Shown here one piece after another: positions 40,580-48,742 of a DNA stretch of 64,000 bases (position 1 is its first letter; each line of letters opens with the position of its first letter). The translations under genes were made by a program, and so were the position numbers. The notes beneath the pieces are model-generated. The model saw only the letters and a program-made list of their open reading frames with translations, had not been told where the DNA came from and made no database searches. This stretch comes from CAYVQE01 sp964454005. Its GTDB lineage: Bacteria; Myxococcota; B64-G9. The DNA is taken from the NCBI GenBank assembly GCA_964454005.1, contig CAYVQE010000001.1, positions 95,521 to 159,520 on the forward strand, written 5' to 3'.

Positions 40580-42084
40580 GCGCCAACCGCGCGCCGGTCG
40601 CAGCGGCGCTGCTGGTGCTGGGTCTGTTGTGGGCCCCGCTTCTCCCCGGCGCCGAGCCGCGGAAACCGCCGCCGGATCCGTTGGCGGTGCTGGCCTTGTG
40701 GTCGTTGCCGGGCGACGAGGACTTGGCCGAATGGGCCGCGGCCGTGCAGTGCGCCCTGGCCGGCAGCGCGCGAGCCGAGGTGCTGTCGGTCGATTCGCTG
40801 GTCGCCCGGTTGGGCGGGGGCCTCGGAATCCCCGGCCGCCGGGCCGATCAGGAACGGCTGGAGGGCCTGTTCCAGCAGGGCTATCTGCAATCCTACTCCT
40901 TCGAGTACCGCAAGGCCTTGATCAGTCTGCACCGCGTGCTGCAGGGACTGGATCGCATGCCGTCCGGCCCGGCGCGCTGGCGGTTGTGGATCCGCACCAA
41001 GCTCTTCGAGGGCATCGCTTATGACGGTCTGGGCAAGCGGGACGCCGCGCTCAAGGCCTTCGCCACGGTGCTGCGCACCAGGCCCGAGATGAAGCTCAGC
41101 CGGCGCGAGTATGCACCGCGCATCGTCCGCCTGTGGAATCGCGCCCGCCAACGACTGGCCGCTTTGCCCCGGGGCCGGTTGGTGGTCGACAGCGAGCCGA
41201 GCGGAGCGCGGATCGAGCTGGATGGCCGGGCGTTCGGCGCCACGCCCCAGATCGTCGAACTGCCCGTGGGCCACTATCATTTGCACCTGGTCCACCCCGA
41301 CTCCGGCAGCGCCAGCCGCTGGATCGAGATCGCCGCCGCGCCGGCACGCATTCGGGTGCAGCTGCGATTCGAAGGCGCCATCGATCTGGAGCTGGCCCAC
41401 CCGGGCATCCACCTGCCGCCGGGCGGCGGCGAGTTGCCGGCCCACTGGTGGCCGTGGCTCGGCGCCCGACTCGGGCTGCGCCGGCTGGTGATCGTGCAAC
41501 GGGCCGCCGGTCGGGCCGAGACCCGGCTCAAGGCCGCCCTGGTCGATTTGGAACGCGGCCGCCGGTTGCGCGAGGCCTGGTTGGAGATCGAGCCGCAGCC
41601 GCGGCAGCGCGACGGCGATGCCGCGGCCCTGGCCGAGTTCCTGCTGACCGGCCGGGCGGTCGATCGGCTGCGGGTGGCCGAGCTACCGCCGGAGCCGCAA
41701 CGCCGGGATCTGCCCCCGCCGGGCTACCGCATTCCGGATCTGCCGGTTCGCTATGCCCCGCGGCCCTGGTACCGCAAGTGGTGGCCTTACGCGGTGGCCG
41801 GCGGGCTGATGCTGGCCGGCAGCGCCGGAGCCCATATCGCCGCCGACCACCACCGGCGCGCGGCAGACGATGCCGTGCTGCGTTCGGATCGCCGCAGCCA
41901 CCGCGACGCCGCCGACGCCTGGCTGGGGGTGGCCGTCACCGGCTACGCCCTGGGCGCCGCCGCGGCGGTGACCGGCCTGGTGCTGCATCTGGCCTACGAG
42001 CGCCAGGAGCAGGCGCCAGCGGTCGAGGTCGAGCCCGCCGTCGGCCCGCAGCAGGTGGGCCTGCGCCTGCTGGCCCGCTTCTGA
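40576..42084 (+). CDS. Secreted PEGA-domain protein with TPR-like N-terminus
   Basis: 502 aa. GTG 40576 overlaps the upstream TGA (GTGA) and is followed by a signal peptide (Val-Ala-Ala-Ala-Leu-Leu-Val-Leu-Gly-Leu-Leu). Residues ~95-190 look like one or two tetratricopeptide-type helices (Lys-Ala-Leu-Ile-Ser-Leu ... Arg-Asp-Ala-Ala-Leu-Lys-Ala-Phe). A PEGA domain follows at ~195-260 (Val-Asp-Ser-Glu-Pro-Ser-Gly-Ala-Arg-Ile-Glu-Leu-Asp-Gly). Two membrane helices sit near the C-terminus, as in the protein at 37833. Likely part of a surface or envelope complex with the two preceding genes. Confidence 0.7.
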   Translation: MSANRAPVAAALLVLGLLWAPLLPGAEPRKPPPDPLAVLALWSLPGDEDLAEWAAAVQCALAGSARAEVLSVDSLVARLGGGLGIPGRRADQERLEGLFQQGYLQSYSFEYRKALISLHRVLQGLDRMPSGPARWRLWIRTKLFEGIAYDGLGKRDAALKAFATVLRTRPEMKLSRREYAPRIVRLWNRARQRLAALPRGRLVVDSEPSGARIELDGRAFGATPQIVELPVGHYHLHLVHPDSGSASRWIEIAAAPARIRVQLRFEGAIDLELAHPGIHLPPGGGELPAHWWPWLGARLGLRRLVIVQRAAGRAETRLKAALVDLERGRRLREAWLEIEPQPRQRDGDAAALAEFLLTGRAVDRLRVAELPPEPQRRDLPPPGYRIPDLPVRYAPRPWYRKWWPYAVAGGLMLAGSAGAHIAADHHRRAADDAVLRSDRRSHRDAADAWLGVAVTGYALGAAAAVTGLVLHLAYERQEQAPAVEVEPAVGPQQVGLRLLARF

Positions 42085-42111
42085 TCCCATGCCCTTCGGG
42101 GGGACTCCGGC

Positions 42112-42714
42112 TTAGAAACGCAGCGACATGCCGAGGCGGCCCTGGGCCGGCACCACGTAGTAGCCCCGATCGACCTCGATGAAATACGGCGAGAAGTTGA
42201 TCTCGGCGAAGAAGCCCACCGCTGCGAAGCGAATCTCGAGGCCGACGCCGAGCAGGAAGCCGACCAGGGTGTCGTCGTTCTCGCCCGAGACCCCGAACAG
42301 CATGGGCACGGCCGCCCGCAGATACCACATGCGCCGAAACAGGCCCGGCAGCAGCAGGCGCACACCGGGCCGCAGCCCGACCATGCTGGTCGGTTTGGAG
42401 TAGGTGTCGAAATCGAATGCCCAGACCGCGCCCAGATCGAGCTGCCAGTGGCGGGACAACCGGTAGCCGAGCAGCAGCTCGAAATCGGCCGGCGCCACGG
42501 CCACCACGTCGCAATCCGGATCGCAGCGGTAGCGGAAGTAGGCCCCCTCGCCGAAGGACAGGCTGGTGTAGACCTTGGACTGGTCGCGTTGCCGCACCTG
42601 TCGGCCGCGGTAGCCGTCGGGCGGCGGCGCCCAGTCGGCGGCCGCACTCGAGCCGGCCAGCAGCCCCACAGCGGCGATGATGGACAGTGAATGGCGGCGG
42701 TTCATGGCGCGCAT
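42112..42714 (-). CDS. Outer-membrane beta-barrel-like protein
   Basis: 200 aa, ATG 42714 with GGAG five bases ahead. The signal peptide ends Gly-Ser-Ser-Ala-Ala-Ala. The mature part alternates hydrophobic and polar residues in eight or so predicted strands ('Leu-Leu-Gly-Tyr-Arg-Leu-Ser-Arg-His-Trp-Gln-Leu-Asp-Leu-Gly-Ala'), and ends in Leu-Arg-Phe. The C-terminal Phe and strand pattern fit a small outer-membrane barrel (OmpA/PorV-like size). One disulfide pair (Cys-Asp-Pro-Asp-Cys) is near residue 65. The role is unknown. Confidence 0.55.
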   Translation of the reverse strand: MRAMNRRHSLSIIAAVGLLAGSSAAADWAPPPDGYRGRQVRQRDQSKVYTSLSFGEGAYFRYRCDPDCDVVAVAPADFELLLGYRLSRHWQLDLGAVWAFDFDTYSKPTSMVGLRPGVRLLLPGLFRRMWYLRAAVPMLFGVSGENDDTLVGFLLGVGLEIRFAAVGFFAEINFSPYFIEVDRGYYVVPAQGRLGMSLRF

Positions 42715-42735
42715 GGTCTCTCCGTGGGCAGCGTC

Positions 42736-43593
42736 TCAGCGCCTGTCGCAGCGACCGGCGATCCGCTGGCCGAGCCGAACCGGCAGCCCCGGTTCGGGCA
42801 GATCGAGTTCGACCGCCCCGGGCTCGAACAGCAGCACGGTGGTCGAGCCCATTTCGAACACCCCCAGCTCTTCTCCCTTGGCCAACTCGATGGGCCGCTC
42901 GAGTTCGATCCGCCTGGGTCCCACACCCGGGCGGTTGGTGACCATGTCGTGGAAGGCCAGGCGGATCGAGCCTACGCAGTGGGCGCCGACCAGCACCACG
43001 GCTAGCTTGCCGACCGCCGTGTCGGCATAGACCATCAAGCGTTCGTTCTGGGTATAGAGCTGGTCGATCCAGCGGACGCTGGGCGGGTTGACCGGCAACA
43101 GGCTGCCGGGCATGTAGCCCAGCCCGGTCACCGTCATGGCCAGCGGTGCGTGGACGCGGTGGTAGTCTTGCGGGCTCAGATACAGGGTGGCGTAGGTGCC
43201 GTCCTGGAAGCGCTTGGCCATCGGACCGTCACGCAACAGCCCGAACAGGGTGTACTCGATGCCCTTGATCTGCAGCATGCGATCCTGATCGACCCGACCG
43301 CGGGCGCTGACCGAGCCGTCGACCGGGCTGACGACTGCCTCCGAATCGGGGTCGATCGGCCGGCACCCCGGCTTGAGCCGCCGGGTGAAGAACGCGTTGA
43401 GGCACTCGTACTCGCCGGGGGCGCGCTCGGCCTCGGCCGTGTCGACACGGAACAAACGGGCAAACGGGCCGATCAGGTGACGCGAGGTCGGCTTGCGGGT
43501 GATGCGGCCCCAGGAGCGCGATATCAAGCGCGTGGGCAAAAGCCGGAAGGACCGCGCTTGCATGCGGCTGGCGATGTCGAGCGGACGGATCAT
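42736..43593 (-). CDS. psd: Phosphatidylserine decarboxylase
   Basis: 285 aa from the ATG at 43593, chosen because GGGAG lies five bases ahead; in-frame ATGs at 43605 and 43614 lack a site. Makes phosphatidylethanolamine from phosphatidylserine at the membrane. The family marks are present: Ser-Pro-Val-Asp-Gly, Asp-Tyr-His-Arg-Val-His-Ala-Pro, and the self-cleavage site Met-Gly249-Ser250-Thr251, where Ser250 becomes the pyruvoyl group. The length fits the Psd-proenzyme family. No pssA is next to it. Confidence 0.93.
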   Translation of the reverse strand: MIRPLDIASRMQARSFRLLPTRLISRSWGRITRKPTSRHLIGPFARLFRVDTAEAERAPGEYECLNAFFTRRLKPGCRPIDPDSEAVVSPVDGSVSARGRVDQDRMLQIKGIEYTLFGLLRDGPMAKRFQDGTYATLYLSPQDYHRVHAPLAMTVTGLGYMPGSLLPVNPPSVRWIDQLYTQNERLMVYADTAVGKLAVVLVGAHCVGSIRLAFHDMVTNRPGVGPRRIELERPIELAKGEELGVFEMGSTTVLLFEPGAVELDLPEPGLPVRLGQRIAGRCDRR

Positions 43594-43700
43594 CTGAACT
43601 CCCATCGTTGCCATCTCAGTATGCCGCCGTTTAGATTAACGCCGCCCGCGCCGGCGCGCAAGAGCCTGGCGGCGCGATGCGGCCATCGCCGAGCGCCAAT

Positions 43701-45206
43701 TCAACGTTCTGCCAGCAGCTCCAACATGGCCAGCACGCCGAAGCCGGTGCCGCCCTGGGGGTAGAAACCATGGGCCTTGTCGAGGAAGGCCGGGCCGGCC
43801 ACGTCCAGGTGGGCCCAGGGGCCCTCGCCGGTGAACTCCTGGAGGAACAGTGCGGCGGTGATGGCGCCGCCCCAGCGCGTGCCGGTGTTGCGCAGGTCGG
43901 CCACCGGGCTCTTGAGCTGGCTGAGCAGCGCCCGTTCCAGCGGCAGGCGCCAGATCTTCTCACCGGCCCGCCGGGCCGCTGTGTCGATGCGCCCGGCCCA
44001 CTGCTCGTCATTGCAGAACAGTCCAGCGGTGTAGGGCCCCAACGCCACCGCGCAGGCTCCGGTCAAGGTGGCGAAGTCGACGATCAGGTCGGGTTGCAAT
44101 TCGCGGCTGAAGGCCAGCGCATCGGCCAGGATCAGACGGCCTTCGGCGTCGGTGTTGTTGATCTCGACCGTCTTGCCGGCCAGTGAGTCGAACACGTCGC
44201 CCGGGCGGTAGGCGCCGCCGCCGGGCATGTTTTCGCAGGCCGGCACAACGCCGTGCAGCTCCCACGGCAGGCTGCGGGCCGCAGCCGCCTCCATCACGCC
44301 GAGCACCGCGGCCGCGCCGGCCATATCGCACTTCATGTCCGGCTGCGACGCCGGCGGCTTGAGCGACAGGCCGCCCGAATCGAAGGTCACCCCCTTGCCG
44401 ACCAGTGCCAGGCAGCCGCGTCGATCACCCGCCGGCCGGTAGTGCAGGTGGATGAACCGCGGCTCGTTGCGGCTGCCAGCGCCCACGGCGGCCAGTAGGT
44501 GCATGCCGCGGCGCTCTATCTCGCGCCGGCCGAAGACCCTGGCGCCGATGCCGTGGCGGGTCGCCAGGTCCTTGGCCCGCTCCGCCAGCTGGATCGGGCT
44601 CAGCTCGCTGGCCGGAGTGTCGACCAGCTCGCGGGCCAGCTCGACGCCATCGCAATGGGCCGCGGCCGCGGCCAGCTCGTCGCGCAGGGCCCGGTTGACC
44701 GACGGCTTGCGCCGCAGGCCGTCGCTGGGCAACAGCAGGCTGCAGCTTTCCGGCGCGGGTCGGGGGACCCGGTCGCCGGTCTTGCGGCTGTAGCGATGGG
44801 CGCCCAGCCGGACCCCTTCGGCCGTCCAGCGCAGGGCTTGCTGCAGCTCCACCTCATCCGGCGGCACCACGGCCACGGCCAGGCGCCGCAGGCCGCGCTC
44901 GCGTGCCCACGTGCCCGCCCGGAAGGCGGCCGTGCGCAAGCGGTACGCCGGACCGGCGTCGCCATCCTTGCCCATTCCCAGCAGCAGCAAGCGACCCGCG
45001 GCCAGCTCGCCGCAGCCGGTGAGGCTCAGCGCGCTGCCCGCCTTGGCCTCGAAGCGTTCGGCCCGGGCGGTGCGTTTGAGCCGGCCGGCCGATGCCCGGT
45101 CCAGGGCGCGCAGCCAGGGGCGGTTGAAATCCAGCTCGGTCACCGGAACGGCCAACAACGGTGTTCGAGCCTGGGCGATGCGCGTCGCGTTCAATCTGAG
45201 CTTCAT
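43701..45206 (-). CDS. pepA: Leucyl aminopeptidase (M17 family)
   Basis: 501 aa from ATG 45206 (GGAGGGG eight bases ahead). The catalytic half has Val-Gly-Lys-Gly-Val-Thr-Phe-Asp-Ser-Gly-Gly, Asp-Met-Ala-Gly-Ala-Ala, and Asn-Thr-Asp-Ala-Glu-Gly-Arg-Leu, which carry the two-zinc ligands and the catalytic Lys/Arg. Cytoplasmic hexamer in the family, releasing N-terminal residues. Standalone gene on the minus strand, with psd downstream after a ~107-base gap. Confidence 0.92.
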   Translation of the reverse strand: MKLRLNATRIAQARTPLLAVPVTELDFNRPWLRALDRASAGRLKRTARAERFEAKAGSALSLTGCGELAAGRLLLLGMGKDGDAGPAYRLRTAAFRAGTWARERGLRRLAVAVVPPDEVELQQALRWTAEGVRLGAHRYSRKTGDRVPRPAPESCSLLLPSDGLRRKPSVNRALRDELAAAAAHCDGVELARELVDTPASELSPIQLAERAKDLATRHGIGARVFGRREIERRGMHLLAAVGAGSRNEPRFIHLHYRPAGDRRGCLALVGKGVTFDSGGLSLKPPASQPDMKCDMAGAAAVLGVMEAAAARSLPWELHGVVPACENMPGGGAYRPGDVFDSLAGKTVEINNTDAEGRLILADALAFSRELQPDLIVDFATLTGACAVALGPYTAGLFCNDEQWAGRIDTAARRAGEKIWRLPLERALLSQLKSPVADLRNTGTRWGGAITAALFLQEFTGEGPWAHLDVAGPAFLDKAHGFYPQGGTGFGVLAMLELLAER

Positions 45207-45379
45207 GGCCATCCCCTCCAGCATGCGAACGTCTCGCGCATGCTACACTAGCGGCGGTGGCGATCAAGCCGAGCCGTTTCGCCTCCAGCTTGACACCCTT
45301 CGCCGTGCGTGGTTGGTTGGCGGGCGGCGCTGGGGATGGGGATCCGGTTCGGGTGCCGGACACCCTAGAGGACGTATGG

Positions 45380-46942
45380 ATGCCGCGCATCTCCATTACC
45401 GTTCGCTACTCGCTGCTGGTGCTGTTCAGCATCCTGGCCACTTCGGGCCTGCTGCTGTGGTTCGTGCTCGATCTGATCACCAGCGAGGTGCGCGCGCGGC
45501 TGATCCAACGCGGTGAGTCGGTGACCCAGCAACTGGCCGATGTGCTGGCGCCGGTGCTGCTGTCGGAAGATCACGCCAAGGTGCGGGCCGCGCTGAACAA
45601 GGTGACCGAGCAGAGCGACGTGTTGGCCGGTGCCGTAATCGAAGGGGAACACGGCCTGGTGGTGGCCTCTCAGGACGAGCAGCGCATCGGACAGCCCCAC
45701 GCCGACACGGCCGTGCATTGGAAGAGCGCGGACTGCCAGGGGATGGTCGAGGACGCGGAGCGGGATCGGTTCGTGTTCATGCACGAGGCTTCGTTCTCGG
45801 GCACCCGGGTCGGTTGCGTGATCATCCAGATCAGCCGCGCCGCGCTGGGCCGCACCCTGGAGGCGGCCACCTCGCGGGTGCTGTTCGCCACCCTGCTGAC
45901 CGCGCTGGTGGTCATCGCCCTGGCCTTCTTGACCCTGCGCCGCACCTTGCGGCCGTTGTCGGCGGTCATCGATGGCACCCGCCGCGTCGCCGAGGGCGAC
46001 TTCTCCACCCGCATCGAGCCGAGCAGCCGCGACGAAATCGGCGAGCTGGCCGAGGCCTTCAACGGCATGGCGGCGCGCACCGAGCTGTTCTTCCGCTACC
46101 TGGACAAGAGCATCGCCGAGCGCCTGGTCGAGAACGAAGCGTTGGCCCAGCCCGGCGGGCGGCTGAAACAGGTCTCGGTGTTGTTCGGCGACATGCGCGG
46201 CTTCACCGAGCTGTCCAACGAGCGCTCACCCGGTGAGGTGGTGCATATCCTCAACACCTACTTCGACCTCTTTTTTCAGATCATCCATCACCACCGCGGC
46301 GTGGTCGACAAGACCATGGGCGACGCCATCATGGCCTTCTACGAGCCCTTCCGCTCCAGCGATACCAGCAACGCCCGCCGGGCCATCCTGTCGGCCATCG
46401 CCATGCGGGCCGCGGTCTGGGGACTGGAGCGCTCGCTGACCGAGGCCGCCGCAGAAGGCGTGGCGCTGCAGCTGGCTCCCTGCCGCTTCGGCTTTTCGGT
46501 GGCCACCGGGCGGTTGATCGTGGGCAACATCGGTTCGCAGCGCCACATGGACTACACCGTCTGCGGGCCGGCGGTGAACCTGGCCGCCCGGCTGCAGCAG
46601 GACACCGAGCGCGGCGAGATCATCATGGACCGCTTCACCGCCATGGACGTCGAGGAGCTGGTCGCGGCCCGCCAGCTGCCCCAGGTGCTGCCCAAGGGCT
46701 TCGTCCCCTCGCAGGAGGTGACCCCCTTTCTGGTCACCGGACTGGCCGAGCAAGAACGCGCGCAGCTGCTGCGCCTGCTCGATCGCCTGTTCGACCGGCG
46801 TTTCTTCCTGCAGCACGTGATCGCCGTCCGGGTCGACGATCGACCGCTGCCGGCCGAGCAGCGCACCGCCTGGGCCGACGACCTGGCCGCGCGCACCCGG
46901 GCGATCATCACCGATCAGGGTTCGCGCTTTCTGGTGACCTGA
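45380..46942 (+). CDS. HAMP-domain class III adenylate cyclase, membrane-anchored
   Basis: 520 aa from the ATG at 45380 (GAGGA nearby). Upstream GTG 45257 sits seven bases after a TACACT -10-like hexamer and is an alternative. Two membrane helices (residues ~10-30 and ~165-190) flank a periplasmic sensor domain. A HAMP segment (Leu-Arg-Arg-Thr-Leu-Arg-Pro-Leu ... Glu-Gly-Asp-Phe-Ser-Thr-Arg-Ile) leads to a cyclase domain with Phe-Gly-Asp-Met-Arg-Gly-Phe-Thr, Lys-Thr-Met-Gly-Asp-Ala, and Asp-Tyr-Thr-Val-Cys-Gly-Pro-Ala-Val-Asn-Leu-Ala-Ala-Arg. All catalytic residues are kept, so it should make cAMP. Confidence 0.88.
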   Translation: MPRISITVRYSLLVLFSILATSGLLLWFVLDLITSEVRARLIQRGESVTQQLADVLAPVLLSEDHAKVRAALNKVTEQSDVLAGAVIEGEHGLVVASQDEQRIGQPHADTAVHWKSADCQGMVEDAERDRFVFMHEASFSGTRVGCVIIQISRAALGRTLEAATSRVLFATLLTALVVIALAFLTLRRTLRPLSAVIDGTRRVAEGDFSTRIEPSSRDEIGELAEAFNGMAARTELFFRYLDKSIAERLVENEALAQPGGRLKQVSVLFGDMRGFTELSNERSPGEVVHILNTYFDLFFQIIHHHRGVVDKTMGDAIMAFYEPFRSSDTSNARRAILSAIAMRAAVWGLERSLTEAAAEGVALQLAPCRFGFSVATGRLIVGNIGSQRHMDYTVCGPAVNLAARLQQDTERGEIIMDRFTAMDVEELVAARQLPQVLPKGFVPSQEVTPFLVTGLAEQERAQLLRLLDRLFDRRFFLQHVIAVRVDDRPLPAEQRTAWADDLAARTRAIITDQGSRFLVT

Positions 46943-47010
46943 TCCGCGATGCGATGCGGTACGTCCGGAGCATGGACGGTGTCGTTCGGGCGACCGCTTG
47001 GGCGGAGGGG

Positions 47011-47370
47011 TCAGTGCCGATGGACCAATTCGCGAAGCTGGCGCAGCAGGTGGGCCGGGTCGTCCGCGGTGTCGAACCAGGCGGTGTTTTCCGCCGTGCC
47101 CTCGGGCTCGCCGGTCGCGGTCAACAGCAGCAGCGGCACCTGGTGGTCGCCGGCCCACCGGCACAGGGCTTCGGCTTCGGGTAGCCGTTCGTCCACCAGT
47201 GCGGCCGCCGGCCGCTCCTGCTCGATGCGCTCGATGGCCCGCTGCGCCGAATCGCAAGTCTCCAGCCGGTAACCGAAGCCGGCGATCACGATCGCCAACA
47301 GGCGGATGCGTTCATCGCGCTGATAGGCCAGCAGCACAGGCGGCGGTTCTGTCGGGGCGGCGGGCGTCAT
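47011..47370 (-). CDS. Stand-alone response-regulator receiver-like protein
   Basis: 119 aa from ATG 47370; in-frame ATG 47376 lies only two bases after the promoter's -10. A CheY-type fold: 'Val-Leu-Leu-Ala-Tyr-Gln-Arg-Asp-Glu' (acidic pair), then Leu-Val-Asp-Glu-Arg-Leu-Pro with the likely phospho-Asp, and Leu-Leu-Leu-Leu-Thr-Ala-Thr for the switch Thr. The conserved Lys of the family is not clearly in place, so activity is uncertain. No output domain. It lies between a cyclase and an atypical histidine kinase, a plausible partner for one of them. Confidence 0.65.
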   Translation of the reverse strand: MTPAAPTEPPPVLLAYQRDERIRLLAIVIAGFGYRLETCDSAQRAIERIEQERPAAALVDERLPEAEALCRWAGDHQVPLLLLTATGEPEGTAENTAWFDTADDPAHLLRQLRELVHRH

Positions 47371-47378
47371 GGTCATGA

Positions 47379-47407
47379 AAGCTAGCACCGCAAAAAGCGC
47401 GGCACAA
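47379..47407 (-). promoter_or_regulatory. Promoter of the receiver gene, near-leaderless
   Basis: Minus strand: TTGTGC (47407-47402), 17 bp, TAGCTT (47384-47379); ATG 47370 follows after eight bases. A nearly identical element lies before the TPR lipoprotein gene at 49855-49883. Confidence 0.45.
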
Positions 47408-47530
47408 GAGGCTCTACGCGGTGATTGGAAGCATGAAGATTCGACTCGTTTGTTCGGATCGTGTACCGGGCGGCAAATTCCGGAATGGCTGCCGGTCGGG
47501 CTGCTTAGTACCTGGAATCCAGTCGGTTTC

Positions 47531-47560
47531 TTGACAGCGTAGCCCGCGGCTGCCTATGCT
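47531..47560 (+). promoter_or_regulatory. Promoter of the histidine-kinase-like gene, near-leaderless
   Basis: Consensus TTGACA (47531-47536), 18 bp, TATGCT (47555-47560). ATG 47571 lies ten bases after the -10; the first in-frame ATG of the ORF (47556) is inside the -10 and cannot be the start if this promoter is used. Confidence 0.55.
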
Positions 47561-47570
47561 CGATGCGTTC

Positions 47571-48713
47571 ATGGCGCGTTCTATCAAGTCGCTGGTGGTG
47601 GGTCTGGTGGTGCCGGCGGCCAGCCTGGCCTGCCTGGTCGGGCTCGCCGTGGGGCTGTGGTGCCTGCTCGACGGCACGGGCACCCGAAGATTGTTGTTGC
47701 GCGGCGGCATCGCGCTGGCGGCGGTGCTGCTGTTCACCACCCTGCTGGCCTGGATACCCGGTCTGCTGCTCGAGCGGCGGCTGGCCGCGGTGCTGGCGAT
47801 GGCGGACGACTTGCAGGCCGGCCAGCCGCCGCGCAAACGCTCCATCACCGGCCCGGCCGAGCTGGCCGAGCTGGCCGAAGGGCTGGTCCAGCTCGGCCAG
47901 AACCTGGAGCAGCAACGCCGCGGGCGGCAACAGCAGCAGCTCGACGCGGCGCGCCGGCAGCGCACCGAGGCCCTGGCCCGGTTGGCCGACGGTGTGGCCC
48001 GCGAGGTGCAGAAGCCGCTGGCCGGCGTGGTCGGCTTCGCCGAGATGGCCCTGCGCCAACCGGGCGCCGAAGGCCAGCTGCGCAACTTCCTGACCATGAT
48101 CGATCAGGAGGCCCGGACCGGCCGCGAAGCCCTGGAGCGGTTGATGCGCTACGCGCGCGACGAGGAGCCGACCACCGAGGCCCTGGACGTCAACCAGCTC
48201 GTGGTCGACGCCAGCCGGGCCCTCATCGCTCCGGCCGACCGCGAGCGCAACCGACTCAAGCTCAACCTGGCCGAGGATCTGCCGCGGGTCGCCGGCGACG
48301 CCAGCCAGCTGTTGGAGGTGCTGACCAGCCTGATCCAGAACGCCCGCGAGGCCATGCTGCCCGACGGCGGCACCATCGAGCTGAGCACCAACGCCGAAGC
48401 CAACGGCCAGGTGGTGATCATGGTGCGCGACTCCGGCCACGGCATTCCACCGGCCGAGCAGGATCGGGTGTTCACGCCCTACTACAGCACCAAAGGACGC
48501 CAGCGCGGCGCCGGTCTCAGCCTGGCCATCGCCGAGAGCATCGTTCGCCGCCACGGCGGCCGCATCGACTTGTTCTCCGAGCCGGGTACCGGCAGCGTAT
48601 TCTTCGTCCACCTGCCGGCGGACCCGACCGCCGCACCAGCCCGCAGCGCGCCGCCGGCCCAGCCCACCGAAGCGACCGTCCCCTGCCCGACAGCGGCCGA
48701 TGGCGAGGATTGA
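47571..48713 (+). CDS. Histidine-kinase-like sensor protein lacking the phospho-acceptor His
   Basis: 380 aa. Two membrane helices (residues ~8-30 and ~42-66), a HAMP-like linker, and the dimerisation/H-box region reading Asp-Gly-Val-Ala-Arg144-Glu-Val-Gln-Lys-Pro-Leu, where the family has His-Glu-x-x-Asn-Pro-Leu. The ATPase domain is complete: Ile-Gln-Asn-Ala-Arg-Glu-Ala (N-box), Asp-Ser-Gly-His-Gly-Ile (G1), Phe-Thr-Pro-Tyr-Tyr (F), Gly-Ala-Gly-Leu-Ser-Leu (G2). CGC encodes the Arg, one transition from CAC (His). It could bind ATP but not autophosphorylate normally. A regulator or decoy role is inferred. Confidence 0.8.
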   Translation: MARSIKSLVVGLVVPAASLACLVGLAVGLWCLLDGTGTRRLLLRGGIALAAVLLFTTLLAWIPGLLLERRLAAVLAMADDLQAGQPPRKRSITGPAELAELAEGLVQLGQNLEQQRRGRQQQQLDAARRQRTEALARLADGVAREVQKPLAGVVGFAEMALRQPGAEGQLRNFLTMIDQEARTGREALERLMRYARDEEPTTEALDVNQLVVDASRALIAPADRERNRLKLNLAEDLPRVAGDASQLLEVLTSLIQNAREAMLPDGGTIELSTNAEANGQVVIMVRDSGHGIPPAEQDRVFTPYYSTKGRQRGAGLSLAIAESIVRRHGGRIDLFSEPGTGSVFFVHLPADPTAAPARSAPPAQPTEATVPCPTAADGED

Positions 48714-48742
48714 TCAGAAGTCGTCCCGGCAACCGCCGGCGC

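Noticed and set aside
45257..45379. Earlier start of the HAMP-cyclase at GTG 45257
   Set aside because: The added 41 residues look non-coding and the -35 is poor, although a TACACT hexamer precedes it; ATG 45380 directly before the first membrane helix is preferred.
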